From an uncultured Bacilli bacterium (GTDB lineage Bacteria > Bacillota_I > Bacilli_A > RF39 > UBA660): a stretch of DNA of 48,013 nucleotides. Position numbers and translations under genes: made by a program. The DNA lies in contig CANRDF010000005.1 of assembly GCA_947629255.1 (NCBI GenBank), forward strand, positions 1 to 48,013, written 5' to 3'. The notes beneath the pieces are model-generated. The model was not told the origin of the DNA and ran no database searches. It worked only from the letters and a program-made list of their open reading frames with translations. Shown one piece after another: positions 8,591-17,784 of the stretch. Numbering within the stretch: position 1 is the first letter of the stretch; every line of letters begins with the position of its first letter.

Positions 8591-10384
8591 ATGGCAAGTC
8601 ATGCTGGACTTAAATATGTTTTAGAGACAAAGAAGGGATATGTAAAAGAAGATGGTAGTTTTACAGATCAAACAAGTGAAGCCTTGCTTATTAATTTTTT
8701 GGAATTTGGTTTTGGACCAGATGCCCCCGAAGTTTATCAAAAGTTAGGATTTGATGATCAAGAAGTTATAGAGAATGTTTTATTTAAAACAATTATCCCA
8801 GCTTATGAAGCGAGAGATGGAATAGGCGTTAGTTATTATTTATTAATGGATTATGATGAAGCAAATGCTTACAACCAATCAAGAGAAGATTATATTCATT
8901 ATAGGTTATATAATAATGATGATAATTGTTTAAAATATGAGAATCTTATGAAAGCAAAAGTTTTGGAATATTATCAAAAACGTAAAAGGGTTTCGCATGT
9001 TTTAAATACGAGTAACGGAGACGTATCTTTATATGAAATAAATGTGAAAAATAGGAAAGTTTTAGGTGGAGATTTAAAACAGTATTATTCTGATAAAGGA
9101 AGAATTTTTAAATACTCTATTCCTTTAAAAAATCCTCATGTTGAAAAATATTTTGATATGAATAAGGATGAACTAGATTATTATAATCATTTTCAACAAA
9201 GAAGTTTAATAGAGTATTTCTTGACTAGATTTAATGAAGAAAAGTTTAGTTTTGGGTTACATTTTAATGCAGAAATATTAGACATAAAAATTATGGATGA
9301 TAAGTTAGACATGTATCTTAATGATTGGAATAATTGGAATGAAGATGAAGTTGCTAAAGGAATAAATTCAATAATTAGAGATTTTTATTCTATGAAGGAA
9401 ATGCATATTACAAGGATGTTTGGTAGTTTCATAATTCTTCAAAAAATAGATGGCAAGTTAACGGCGGTAAAAGCAACACCAATTCCTATTAAATATTGCC
9501 CTCTTATGATAAAACTTTTAAAAGAAGTTGGAGGAGAACTTGCCGAAAAATTATTAAGTAGTTTAGATGTGAGTGATAGTAAGAAGCAAAGTGAGTTAAT
9601 GTGCGAATTAATAAATCAAATTGTAATTAAAGCTGGATATTTTGATACGAATCGCCCTCTTAACTCTTGTGAAGCCAATGTCTTATTTGGAGCTAGTGAA
9701 ACAATATCTTCAGCTTTTAAATCGGGACTATTAGATGCTGCCGTCATCGTGTCCAATAATCTAGGAACAATCATTACAACAAATGATTCTAATACGCAAG
9801 GTGCAGTGAAAAGAATGACAGGATTATTTTATACCAGTCCATCTGATAAAATAGTGAAAAATGCAAAAGATGCAGGAATTATTCCAGTATATCCATATTC
9901 TAGTGAAATAAATCAAATCGAAGGAGTAAAACAAGCAATAAAAATGGGATATAAAAACATCGCAGTGACTTTAGCAGCTCATGACAATCAGTTAATGGAA
10001 AAACTTAAGGAATTAGAGAGTGATGATATAACCATCTATAAATTTGGGTTATGTTCAACTGGAATCAATGAAGAAACTGCATTAACAATGCTAAAAAATG
10101 CGGACATTGTCTGGTCATGCGCTTCAAAATATGTCAAAGAGTATATTGAACCCAGTGCCATCGGGCAAGTAGGAGTACGAATTCCTGTACATATTATGAC
10201 TAAAAAAGGTTGGAAATTAGTAAAAAATCATTTAGAATTTATGTCTATGAATAAGTATTTAGATGATGTTACCCTATGTAAAGGAGAGGAAAAACCTGTT
10301 ATATTAAATCAAGGTGACAGTTTAAAATTAGTGAAAAAAAGAGAACTATATAAATGTAGCGATTGTCCACATCCATGTGTTTAA
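8591..10384 (+). CDS. Large protein with C-terminal DUF2099 (methanogenesis marker 8-like) domain
   Basis: 597 residues. The C-terminal half (about 285-560) follows the DUF2099/methanogenesis-marker-8 pattern as I know it: IKYCPL (300-305), LFGASETISSAFKSGLLDAAVIVSNNLGTIITTN, QGAVKRMTGLFYTSP, IEGVKQAIKMGYKNIAVTLA, and ADIVWSCASKYVKEY. The very end is Cys-rich (CSDCPHPCV). The N-terminal 280 residues are not recognised; they are acidic and Tyr-rich, with no membrane segment or signal peptide. DUF2099 is best known from methanogens, where its role is undefined, so its presence in a Bacilli-like genome is notable. The paired Cys residues could bind metal (inference). Start: ATG with AGAAGGA at good spacing. 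The only neighbour in the unit is the divergent LysR gene; transcription probably ends before the Fic gene. Confidence 0.75.
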   Translation: MASHAGLKYVLETKKGYVKEDGSFTDQTSEALLINFLEFGFGPDAPEVYQKLGFDDQEVIENVLFKTIIPAYEARDGIGVSYYLLMDYDEANAYNQSREDYIHYRLYNNDDNCLKYENLMKAKVLEYYQKRKRVSHVLNTSNGDVSLYEINVKNRKVLGGDLKQYYSDKGRIFKYSIPLKNPHVEKYFDMNKDELDYYNHFQQRSLIEYFLTRFNEEKFSFGLHFNAEILDIKIMDDKLDMYLNDWNNWNEDEVAKGINSIIRDFYSMKEMHITRMFGSFIILQKIDGKLTAVKATPIPIKYCPLMIKLLKEVGGELAEKLLSSLDVSDSKKQSELMCELINQIVIKAGYFDTNRPLNSCEANVLFGASETISSAFKSGLLDAAVIVSNNLGTIITTNDSNTQGAVKRMTGLFYTSPSDKIVKNAKDAGIIPVYPYSSEINQIEGVKQAIKMGYKNIAVTLAAHDNQLMEKLKELESDDITIYKFGLCSTGINEETALTMLKNADIVWSCASKYVKEYIEPSAIGQVGVRIPVHIMTKKGWKLVKNHLEFMSMNKYLDDVTLCKGEEKPVILNQGDSLKLVKKRELYKCSDCPHPCV

Positions 10385-10463
10385 AAGAAAAAAATTTATC
10401 AAAATTTAATTTTAATTGTTTTACAAATTATGTGTTTATAAACGAATAAAAAATAAAAAGCAA

Positions 10464-10492
10464 TTGACTAAAAATACCGTTAACGGTATAAT
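10464..10492 (+). promoter_or_regulatory. Consensus promoter with a palindromic operator for the Fic gene
   Basis: TTGACT (10464-10469), exactly 17 bp, TATAAT (10487-10492). The spacer holds the perfect 14-bp palindrome TACCGTTAACGGTA (10475-10488), which reaches into the -10. A repressor bound there would block RNA polymerase. The N-terminal helix-turn-helix-like domain of the Fic protein itself is the nearest candidate binder (inference). Confidence 0.75.
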
Positions 10493-10517
10493 AATAATAA
10501 TTAAAGAGGTGATTTAT

Positions 10518-11447
10518 GTGAATTTTATGACTACCAAAGAAGCTGAAAAAAAATGGAAAATTAGTGAACGAAGAATAAGACAACTATTAAAAGAGGGAAG
10601 AATAGAAAATGCGGTAAAAAACGGAAATAGTTGGAATATTCCTATCGATGCATTAAAACCAGTTGATAAAAGAACAATAAAACCTAACAATAATGAATTT
10701 ATCATTGATTTACCAGATAATTTTTTCGATGAAGTGAACAATTTAAAAAAAGAACTTGATAGGAAAAGACCAATCCCAAAAGATACACTTAGAACTTTCC
10801 AAGAAAAAATGAATTTAGAATGGACTTATCATAGTAATGGGATAGAAGGGAATACTTTAACTTTAAAAGAAACACAAGTGGTCTTGGAAGGAATAACTGT
10901 TGGAGGGAAATCTATAAAAGAACACTTAGAAGCTATAAATCATGAACATGCAATTTTGTTTTTACAGACTATCGTCAAAGAGGATAATCCAATTACTGAG
11001 TGGAATATAAAAAATATACATGCTCTCATATTAAAAGAAATTGATAATGAAAATGCTGGAAGATATAGAAGTGAAAATGTAACGATAAAAGGAGCTTCTC
11101 ACATACCACCAAATTTTATAAAAGTTCCAGAGTTAATGGAAAAATTAATTTTAAATTATAAAACTTGGAATAAGTATCATCCGATCATTCAAGCTGCACT
11201 GCTCCACGGCGAACTTGTTAAAATTCATCCTTTTGTTGATGGCAACGGAAGGACATCAAGATTAATTATGAATTTAGATTTAATGAAGCATGGCTTTAAT
11301 CCCGTAATTATAAAGAAAGAAGATAGATTAGAATATTATGAAGCTTTAGATAAAGCTCATATTACTGGTGATTATACTGATTTTGTTAAACTAATAAATA
11401 AGTTAGAAATAGAAATATTAAAAGAATATTTAAAATTAATATATTGA
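10518..11447 (+). CDS. Fic-family protein with N-terminal DNA-binding-like domain and class II inhibitory motif
   Basis: 309 residues from the GTG at 10518 (AGAGGTGA five bases upstream; ATG 10527 is the alternative). Fic proteins transfer AMP or related groups from nucleotides to hydroxyl side chains of target proteins. Residues 4-50 (TTKEAEKKWKISERRIRQLLKEGRI) look like an excisionase/MerR-type helix-turn-helix. SNGIEG (106-111) fits the [ST]xxxE[GN] inhibitory motif, placed N-terminal to the core as in self-inhibited class II Fic proteins. The catalytic loop HPFVDGNGR (237-245) is complete. It is a single-gene unit with a near-perfect promoter carrying a palindrome, which suggests autoregulation. 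No antitoxin partner gene is visible, in keeping with a built-in inhibitory helix. Confidence 0.93.
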   Translation: MNFMTTKEAEKKWKISERRIRQLLKEGRIENAVKNGNSWNIPIDALKPVDKRTIKPNNNEFIIDLPDNFFDEVNNLKKELDRKRPIPKDTLRTFQEKMNLEWTYHSNGIEGNTLTLKETQVVLEGITVGGKSIKEHLEAINHEHAILFLQTIVKEDNPITEWNIKNIHALILKEIDNENAGRYRSENVTIKGASHIPPNFIKVPELMEKLILNYKTWNKYHPIIQAALLHGELVKIHPFVDGNGRTSRLIMNLDLMKHGFNPVIIKKEDRLEYYEALDKAHITGDYTDFVKLINKLEIEILKEYLKLIY

Positions 11448-11599
11448 ATGTTTAATGAGATTTGATCCGAGTAAGCATTTATCAATAGTTAATAAGATAT
11501 ATTAATAATTTAAGAATTACATTTTATAAAATATAAAAATATGATATAGTTATATTAGGAAACAGAAAATATTTTCACGAAAAAAGTGGGAGGTTTAAA

Positions 11600-12694
11600 A
11601 TGAAAAAATACTTAGAAACTTTAAATCCATTATTAAAAAAATATTATGAAATTTTATCTGAAGATTTTCCAGAATTCTTATTAGAATATATAGAAACACC
11701 TAGAATGCAAAAGCAAGACCGAATAAGTTGTTCTTGTGGAACTTATTACTCAAAAATGTTTCACATAGATTTATGGTACTCAAGTTTACAGCATAGTATA
11801 GCAGTTGCCCTTGTAATATGGCATTTTACGCACGATAAAAAGCAAACTCTTTCTGGCTTGTTTCACGACATATCAACACCTGCTTTTAAACATTGTATAG
11901 ATTTTATGAACAACGACCACGAAAATCAAGAATCAACAGAAGATTTAACAAGGAAAATGATATTAGAATCCAAAGAAATAATGTCTTTATTAAATAGAGA
12001 TAAAATTAAGATAGATGAAGTATATGATTATCATATATATCCAATTGCCGATAATAATACGCCTATGCTTTCTGCTGATAGACTTGAATATACGTTATCA
12101 AATGGTCTCGGACAAATAAAAAAACTTTGGGATTTAGATGAAATACAAAAGATCTATTCAAATATTGTCATAGTAAAAAAAGAAGACGGAACACCAGAAA
12201 TGTGTTTTAAAGATTTAGAAATAGCCGAAAGATTTGTAGAAGGAATGAGTGAATTATCCATTCTTTACATGGATGACAAAAGACGATTTGGCATGCAATT
12301 ACTAGCAGACATCATGAAGAGAATGTCGAATCTTGGTATTATTTCAATTGAAGATTTATATGAATTATCTGAAGAAGAGATCATTAATAAAATCAGAAAA
12401 TGTAAAGAATATAATATTTCCGAATGTTTCAAAGCTTGGCAAGAAGGATTAGATGTCAAAACAAGTGATAAAGAAATTCCAGATAAGTATTGTGTATATA
12501 TAAAATCCAAAAAAAGATATATTGATCCATTAGTAAAAACAGAAAATGGAATTGCGAGAATAAGTGAGATATCTGAAAAAGCGAAAAAGTGCATTAATAA
12601 ATGTTTGAATTATACATTTGATAGATATGTATATATGGATTTTGATTTTGATGATAGAAGTAGAGTATTAAGTAAGAAAGAAGGAATGTTTTAG
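11600..12694 (+). CDS. HD-domain hydrolase
   Basis: 364 residues. An HD metal site is visible: His65 (SLQHSIAVA), the His89-Asp90 pair in GLFHDISTP, and a later Asp in LSADRLEY. This is the order seen in HD phosphohydrolases such as dNTP triphosphohydrolases and nucleotidases. A Cys pair (CSCGTYY, 44-50) lies just before the site. No membrane segment. GGGAGG precedes the ATG. The stop codon overlaps the GTG of the following membrane-protein gene by one base, so the two are translated together. The nucleotide-metabolism setting (PnuC, PurA, RdgB downstream) makes a nucleotide substrate likely, but the substrate is not defined by sequence. Confidence 0.8.
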   Translation: MKKYLETLNPLLKKYYEILSEDFPEFLLEYIETPRMQKQDRISCSCGTYYSKMFHIDLWYSSLQHSIAVALVIWHFTHDKKQTLSGLFHDISTPAFKHCIDFMNNDHENQESTEDLTRKMILESKEIMSLLNRDKIKIDEVYDYHIYPIADNNTPMLSADRLEYTLSNGLGQIKKLWDLDEIQKIYSNIVIVKKEDGTPEMCFKDLEIAERFVEGMSELSILYMDDKRRFGMQLLADIMKRMSNLGIISIEDLYELSEEEIINKIRKCKEYNISECFKAWQEGLDVKTSDKEIPDKYCVYIKSKKRYIDPLVKTENGIARISEISEKAKKCINKCLNYTFDRYVYMDFDFDDRSRVLSKKEGMF

Positions 12695-12939
12695 TGATAT
12701 TTGATATTTTTGGATGGGTGGGAATGGTATTAGTATTAATAGCCTATTTTCTTTTATCACTTGAAAAAATTCCAAATGGAATATTGTATCAAGTTTTAAA
12801 TTTTCTTGCCGCCCTTTTTATGGCCATAGGCCTATTTCCTAAAAATGCTTGGTTTTCATTTACACTTCAAGTGATCTGGGGAATCGTTGCAATCATTGCT
12901 TTGATAAAAATATTAAAAAAACACAAAAGCAATAAATAA
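12694..12939 (+). CDS. Small membrane protein resembling the CBU_0592 family
   Basis: 81 residues with three hydrophobic segments (about 3-20, 28-46, 52-72) and a basic tail (KKHKSNK). The pattern W-x-GM-x5-AYFLLS and LNFLAALFMAIG resembles the CBU_0592-type small membrane proteins, whose function is unknown. It starts with GTG overlapping the stop of the HD gene, with AAGGA eight bases upstream. It is the last gene of this unit, since a terminator follows at about 12.96 kb. Confidence 0.65.
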   Translation: MIFDIFGWVGMVLVLIAYFLLSLEKIPNGILYQVLNFLAALFMAIGLFPKNAWFSFTLQVIWGIVAIIALIKILKKHKSNK

Positions 12940-12957
12940 TAGACAAAATAAGAACTA

Positions 12958-12985
12958 AAAAAACAGCCTAACAAGCTGTTTTTTA
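12958..12985 (+). terminator. Intrinsic terminator before pnuC
   Basis: AAAACAGC and GCTGTTTT pair around a seven-base loop and run into a T tract. It separates the HD/membrane protein unit from the pnuC promoter. Confidence 0.85.
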
Positions 12986-12997
12986 AATGTTTAAACG

Positions 12998-13060
12998 ACT
13001 TATAGTAAAAATTACCATAAATCTATTGACATCATCAAACTTATAGTGTAAAATACCATA
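12998..13060 (+). promoter_or_regulatory. pnuC promoter bracketed by two copies of an operator-like repeat
   Basis: TTGACA (13026-13031), 17 bp, TAAAAT (13049-13054): a near-consensus promoter. A 22-bp repeat, ACTTATAGT-N6-TACCATA, occurs at 12998-13019 just upstream of the -35 and again at 13039-13060 over the -10, starts 41 bp apart. Each copy is an imperfect dyad (TATAGTA / TACCATA in the first). The layout is that of a repressor binding two sites. The NrtR-like regulator encoded at 16441 is the obvious candidate (inference). Confidence 0.65.
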
Positions 13061-13079
13061 TGTAAGGAGGTGAGGTAAC

Positions 13080-13640
13080 ATGTTTCTTGAAATGGGAGCA
13101 ACAGTTCTAGGTCTAATTCAAGGTGTATTGGTCATGTTAAATAAAAGAAGCAATTGGATATTTTACATTTTACAAATGGCTTTTCTTATTGTATTTTCCG
13201 TCATCAATCATCTGTATGGAGACGTTGTAAACAATAGTATTTATTTTGTCATGGGAATCGTTGGTTTTATTCTTTGGAACAAAAGTGAGACGAGCAAAAT
13301 AACAAGTGCAAGCATGAAAGAAAAACTTATTTACATTTTGATAATGGCTCTTGGTACTCTTGGTGTTTCAGCAATCTTGAAAAACACAGATGATCCCCTT
13401 CCACTTTTAGATGCTTTCACAACCGTATCCAGTTTGGTGGCTACTTATTACATGATGAAGAAAAAAATAGACACTTGGATTATTTGGTTTGTAAACGACA
13501 TCTTCTATGCAATTGAATACTTCATTTTACCAGACCAAGCCCTATACTTATTTGCCCTTAATGTTGTTTGGACATTCATGGCTGTGGGATCATATATCAA
13601 TTGGAAAAGAATAATGAAAAAAGGAGAAGCAAATGATTAA
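13080..13640 (+). CDS. pnuC: PnuC-family nicotinamide riboside/nucleoside transporter
   Basis: 186 residues, a membrane protein with about six to seven hydrophobic segments. PnuC-type features are present: SNWIFYILQMAFL near the N-terminus, the FILWNK segment, and a C-terminal WIIWFVNDIFYAIEYF that matches the conserved WxxW...D region of the family. PnuC proteins take up nicotinamide riboside or related vitamins by facilitated diffusion, driven by phosphorylation inside the cell. AAGGAGGTGAGG precedes the ATG. The next gene overlaps by eight bases. Two operator-like repeats flank the promoter, and an NrtR-like protein lies in the same cluster, which supports an NAD-precursor role. The exact substrate is not certain. 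Confidence 0.85.
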   Translation: MFLEMGATVLGLIQGVLVMLNKRSNWIFYILQMAFLIVFSVINHLYGDVVNNSIYFVMGIVGFILWNKSETSKITSASMKEKLIYILIMALGTLGVSAILKNTDDPLPLLDAFTTVSSLVATYYMMKKKIDTWIIWFVNDIFYAIEYFILPDQALYLFALNVVWTFMAVGSYINWKRIMKKGEAND

Positions 13641-14148
13641 ATTATTTTACTCTGGAACATATCATGTAAGGCACGAACTGATTAACAAAGAAAATGTCAC
13701 CGAAATGTTAAAAGACGATTTAAGAAGTAAAATTGTTGGAAATGTCGAAGATACGATTTATGCATCCGATGGAGTCGTATTAAAAAACAACAAAAATGTG
13801 ATGTACATCGGCGGGTTTTACTACGAAAAAGAACATAAAGGAAAAACCACTTGTGAAAGTGTTGTCTATGAAGAATTAAAACAAATTGATAAATGTGATT
13901 TAGTCGTGGCAAACTTAACAAAATATTCAGCCATCGCGACAGTAACTGAAATATTATATGCCGCATTCAAACACAAAAAAATAGTTATCTTCTGTGACCC
14001 TCATATTACAAGCTATCAAGTGGAAGGAGAATACTGGTTTCCAATATTAAGTTCAAAAGAATTAAACAAAAATATCGAAGTCAAATTTGTAGAAGACGAA
14101 GAAGATATCATCAAGTACATACATAATTTAAAAGAGGTGATTGTCTAA
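13633..14148 (+). CDS. Nucleoside 2-deoxyribosyltransferase-like protein
   Basis: 171 residues. The middle resembles the NDT/DUF4406 Rossmann-like fold: YIGGFYYEKEHKGKTTCESVVYEE, then IDKCDLVVANLTKYSAIATVTEILYAAFKHKKIVIFCD. The latter matches the family's D-x-VVA-x-L...E-x-x-x-A-x-x-x-x-K pattern with the conserved Glu. Such enzymes cleave or exchange the N-glycosidic bond of nucleosides or nucleotides. It overlaps the end of pnuC by eight bases, so the two are co-translated; an imported nucleoside could be its substrate (inference). The N-terminal 45 residues lack the usual GPxF motif (they read FYSGTYHVRHEL), so the fit is moderate. Confidence 0.6.
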   Translation: MIKLFYSGTYHVRHELINKENVTEMLKDDLRSKIVGNVEDTIYASDGVVLKNNKNVMYIGGFYYEKEHKGKTTCESVVYEELKQIDKCDLVVANLTKYSAIATVTEILYAAFKHKKIVIFCDPHITSYQVEGEYWFPILSSKELNKNIEVKFVEDEEDIIKYIHNLKEVIV

Positions 14149-14170
14149 AAAATAAAAAGAATCATCTTAG

Positions 14171-15484
<1,314 letters not shown>

Positions 15485-15493
15485 AGGTGATTC

Positions 15494-15973
15494 ATGATAT
15501 TTTTAGAAGGAACGGATGCCGTTGGCAAAACATTAACAATCGAAGAATTAAAAAAAGAAGGTATTCTATGTAACGATAGAAATAAAGAGATTATATCTAA
15601 ATATATGGTATTTGATTATTCGATAGAACAAAGAGCCCAAATCTATTATGAATATTTAAAAAACACAGATTGTATGATCCTTTTCCTGATTAATAATGAT
15701 GCTGAAGAATTAAAACGAAGAGTATTAAGTAGAAAAGAAATAGGCGAGTTTGATTTACAAGCAAGTCTATATAATGAACTCTACAAAGAAACATATGAGT
15801 ATATGAAAGAAAGAGATATGTTAGAAAACAAATTATTCTTAGTAGATGTCACTCATTTAAATTTAAAAGAACAAGTCCAAAAAGTAAAGGAGGCCATCCA
15901 AGATGCCAAGTATTGCCGGACATATGGTAGTAGCCAAGTTAATAAGCGAATCCTTAAACATCAAAAGCAATGA
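15494..15973 (+). CDS. Thymidylate/deoxynucleoside kinase-like P-loop protein
   Basis: 159 residues. A thymidylate-kinase-like fold is suggested by the Walker A GTDAVGKT (5-12), a DR pair (CNDRNKEI), and the C-terminal LINNDAEELKRRVLSRKE, which resembles the lid and phosphate-binding Arg block of nucleotide kinases. It is shorter than normal thymidylate kinases (about 205) and has a diverged middle. AAAGGTGA is upstream, and the gene starts nine bases after purA. Its last 71 bases overlap the next gene in another frame, so the C-terminal tail may be non-essential. Likely a nucleotide or nucleoside kinase in the purA unit; the substrate is unknown. Confidence 0.65.
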   Translation: MIFLEGTDAVGKTLTIEELKKEGILCNDRNKEIISKYMVFDYSIEQRAQIYYEYLKNTDCMILFLINNDAEELKRRVLSRKEIGEFDLQASLYNELYKETYEYMKERDMLENKLFLVDVTHLNLKEQVQKVKEAIQDAKYCRTYGSSQVNKRILKHQKQ

Positions 15974-16451
15974 TTTTATCAAAGGAAATTTACTACCAGA
16001 TATTGTCAATCATCCAAATAGCCATCATAAAATTGAGGGAAAATACTACTTAATTCCTGACATGGACTTCTTTAAACAAAAACTTGATCTAAACGATAAA
16101 TTACAACTTGGCTATTTTACCCATCTACTTTTGGATAAATATTTTTTAGAAGAATACATTCTAGATAATGTTACAGACTTAAAAATATTTGAAAACAAAA
16201 TGATTTATAAAGACTATGATGTCACCAACTATGGCTTAATCAAAAAATTTAATTTAGATGTTGCCTCTTTAAAGGAAATACTAAAGGACATTCATTTAGA
16301 TATTGATCAAGAAAAATTAGCCAAAAATTTAGAGTGTTTAGCAAAACAAGAAATAGGAGAAACAAAATATTTGAACTTTGAAAAGTTTTCTTCTTTTCTT
16401 TATAGTATAGCTCAAAGAATAAGCGAGGAGATAAAAGAATATGCAAATTAA
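15903..16451 (+). CDS. Zinc-dependent phospholipase C-like / HD-like hydrolase family protein
   Basis: 182 residues. The N-terminus MPSIAGHMVVAKLI and the segments FIKGNLLPDI, HHKIEG and LGYFTHLLLDKYF match the pattern of short zinc-dependent phospholipase C-like proteins of Bacillota, in which His and Asp residues spread over these blocks bind metal. No signal peptide is visible, so it is probably cytoplasmic. GGAGG lies nine bases before the ATG. It overlaps the upstream kinase-like gene by 71 bases and the downstream NrtR-like gene by 11. The substrate is not known. Confidence 0.6.
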   Translation: MPSIAGHMVVAKLISESLNIKSNDFIKGNLLPDIVNHPNSHHKIEGKYYLIPDMDFFKQKLDLNDKLQLGYFTHLLLDKYFLEEYILDNVTDLKIFENKMIYKDYDVTNYGLIKKFNLDVASLKEILKDIHLDIDQEKLAKNLECLAKQEIGETKYLNFEKFSSFLYSIAQRISEEIKEYAN

Positions 16452-17154
16452 TATGGTGTGTTGTTTATTTGTTTTAAACAGTGAAAAAAATGAAAACATT
16501 AGAAAAAATGATATCAAAAAAATACAAGTTTTAACAGACCATCAAGGTATGCTTCCCAGTATAGATTTCCATGGAGGCGACATGAAGAAAATGCTAAAAA
16601 CCCATTTAAAAAATATCATTGGCTCAAGTAAGTTTCATTTAGAGCAAGTATATACAATGGAGAATGAGCGAGGTATTGATATTATTTATCTTGCTATTAC
16701 AAATATTGAAAATGTAAGCAAGTTAGCCGAAGAGTATGTCTTAAAAGAATTTAATATTTTAAATAATGAATGGATAACATTTGGAGAATCTAGTTTCAAA
16801 TATAAAACTAAAGAAATAGAAGAAAATAACAATATAGAATATGTTCATGAAATTGTGACAAAAGATAATGAATTAAAAAAGACCCTTCTTTATCTTTTAA
16901 TAAGTTATAAAAAGATAAGAAGTAATGCCGACAATACAGATATTCTATTTAAATTTTTAGGAAGTTCGTTTACATTAGAAGACGTAAGAATTGTATATGA
17001 AATAATAAAAGATACAAGCGTCGATAAATCAAACTTTCGCAAAAAAATCACAAAATATTGTGAAAAAATAGAAACAGAAAATAAATCAAAAAATGGTTAT
17101 CGGCCTAGTCAACAATATAAATTTAAACCATTGAAAGGAGATGCGTGGTTATGA
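16441..17154 (+). CDS. NrtR-like regulator with a degenerate Nudix-type N-terminus
   Basis: 237 residues in two parts. The C-terminal 80 residues match the winged helix of NrtR regulators: FTLEDVRIVYEIIKDTSVDKSNFRKKITKYCE followed by GYRPSQQYKFKP (family: NFRRK...RPAxLYxF). The N-terminal part should be a Nudix fold but lacks the full Nudix box; only scattered pieces are seen. NrtR proteins repress NAD-synthesis and salvage genes and sense ADP-ribose through the Nudix domain. A non-catalytic Nudix domain as a pure sensor is common in the family. pnuC with two operator-like repeats lies 3 kb upstream in the same cluster. The stop overlaps the rdgB start as ATGA. Confidence 0.6.
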   Translation: MQINMVCCLFVLNSEKNENIRKNDIKKIQVLTDHQGMLPSIDFHGGDMKKMLKTHLKNIIGSSKFHLEQVYTMENERGIDIIYLAITNIENVSKLAEEYVLKEFNILNNEWITFGESSFKYKTKEIEENNNIEYVHEIVTKDNELKKTLLYLLISYKKIRSNADNTDILFKFLGSSFTLEDVRIVYEIIKDTSVDKSNFRKKITKYCEKIETENKSKNGYRPSQQYKFKPLKGDAWL

Positions 17155-17705
17155 TCGCAGCTACAAATAATCAAGGAAAATTAAAAGAAATCAAAAAAAT
17201 TTTAGAAAGTTATAAAATCTATTCATTAAAAGAAAGAAATATTAATATTGACGTAGAAGAAGATCAAGATACATTTTTAGGAAACGCAACAAAAAAAGCA
17301 AAAGAAATATATAACATTACAAGGGAGGAAACAATCGCTGATGACTCAGGACTTTGTATTAATGCTTTAAATGGCTTCCCTGGAGTTTTAACTCATAGAT
17401 TTTTAGGAGAAGATGCAACTGATGAAACGCGAAATACTGCTTTAATCGAAAAAGCAAATCAATGTGATGACCGAAGTGCAAAAGTGGTATGTTGTATAGT
17501 ATATTACGATGGCAAAAGAACGGTTGTAGGAGAAGGAGTTATAAATGGATTTATTTCCAAAGAAAGAAGAGGAACAAATGGCTTTGGATTTGATGAAATT
17601 TTTGAATTAGAAAATGGTCAAACATTAGCTGAATTAACCCCAGAAGAAAAAAATAAAGTAAGTGCAAGAGCTTTAGCTCTTCAAGATTTAAAAAGAAAAT
17701 TATAA
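17151..17705 (+). CDS. rdgB: RdgB/HAM1-family XTP/dITP diphosphatase
   Basis: 184 residues. This house-cleaning enzyme hydrolyses dITP, XTP and ITP to monophosphates and keeps deaminated purines out of DNA. Family landmarks: the start IAATNNQGKLKEIK (T/SxNxxK), ETIADDSGLCINALNGFPGVLTHRF with the catalytic Asp, and GTNGFGFDEIFE, TLAELTPEEKNKVSARALA near the end. The ATG at 17151 overlaps the preceding stop (ATGA) and has AAAGGAG ten bases upstream; a GTG six bases earlier is too close. It ends the purA-to-rdgB run, and its purine-cleaning role fits a purine cluster. Confidence 0.96.
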   Translation: MIAATNNQGKLKEIKKILESYKIYSLKERNINIDVEEDQDTFLGNATKKAKEIYNITREETIADDSGLCINALNGFPGVLTHRFLGEDATDETRNTALIEKANQCDDRSAKVVCCIVYYDGKRTVVGEGVINGFISKERRGTNGFGFDEIFELENGQTLAELTPEEKNKVSARALALQDLKRKL

Positions 17706-17784
17706 TGAAACTTTGAAATAAATTTTGGCACTCTTGATATTCTAAATTATTTAGTATATAATACTTTAGGAAGTGAAGAAAAGC

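Noticed and set aside
13697-13966. Minus-strand frame of 89 codons
   Set aside because: It is a shadow of the deoxyribosyltransferase-like gene; no start signal.
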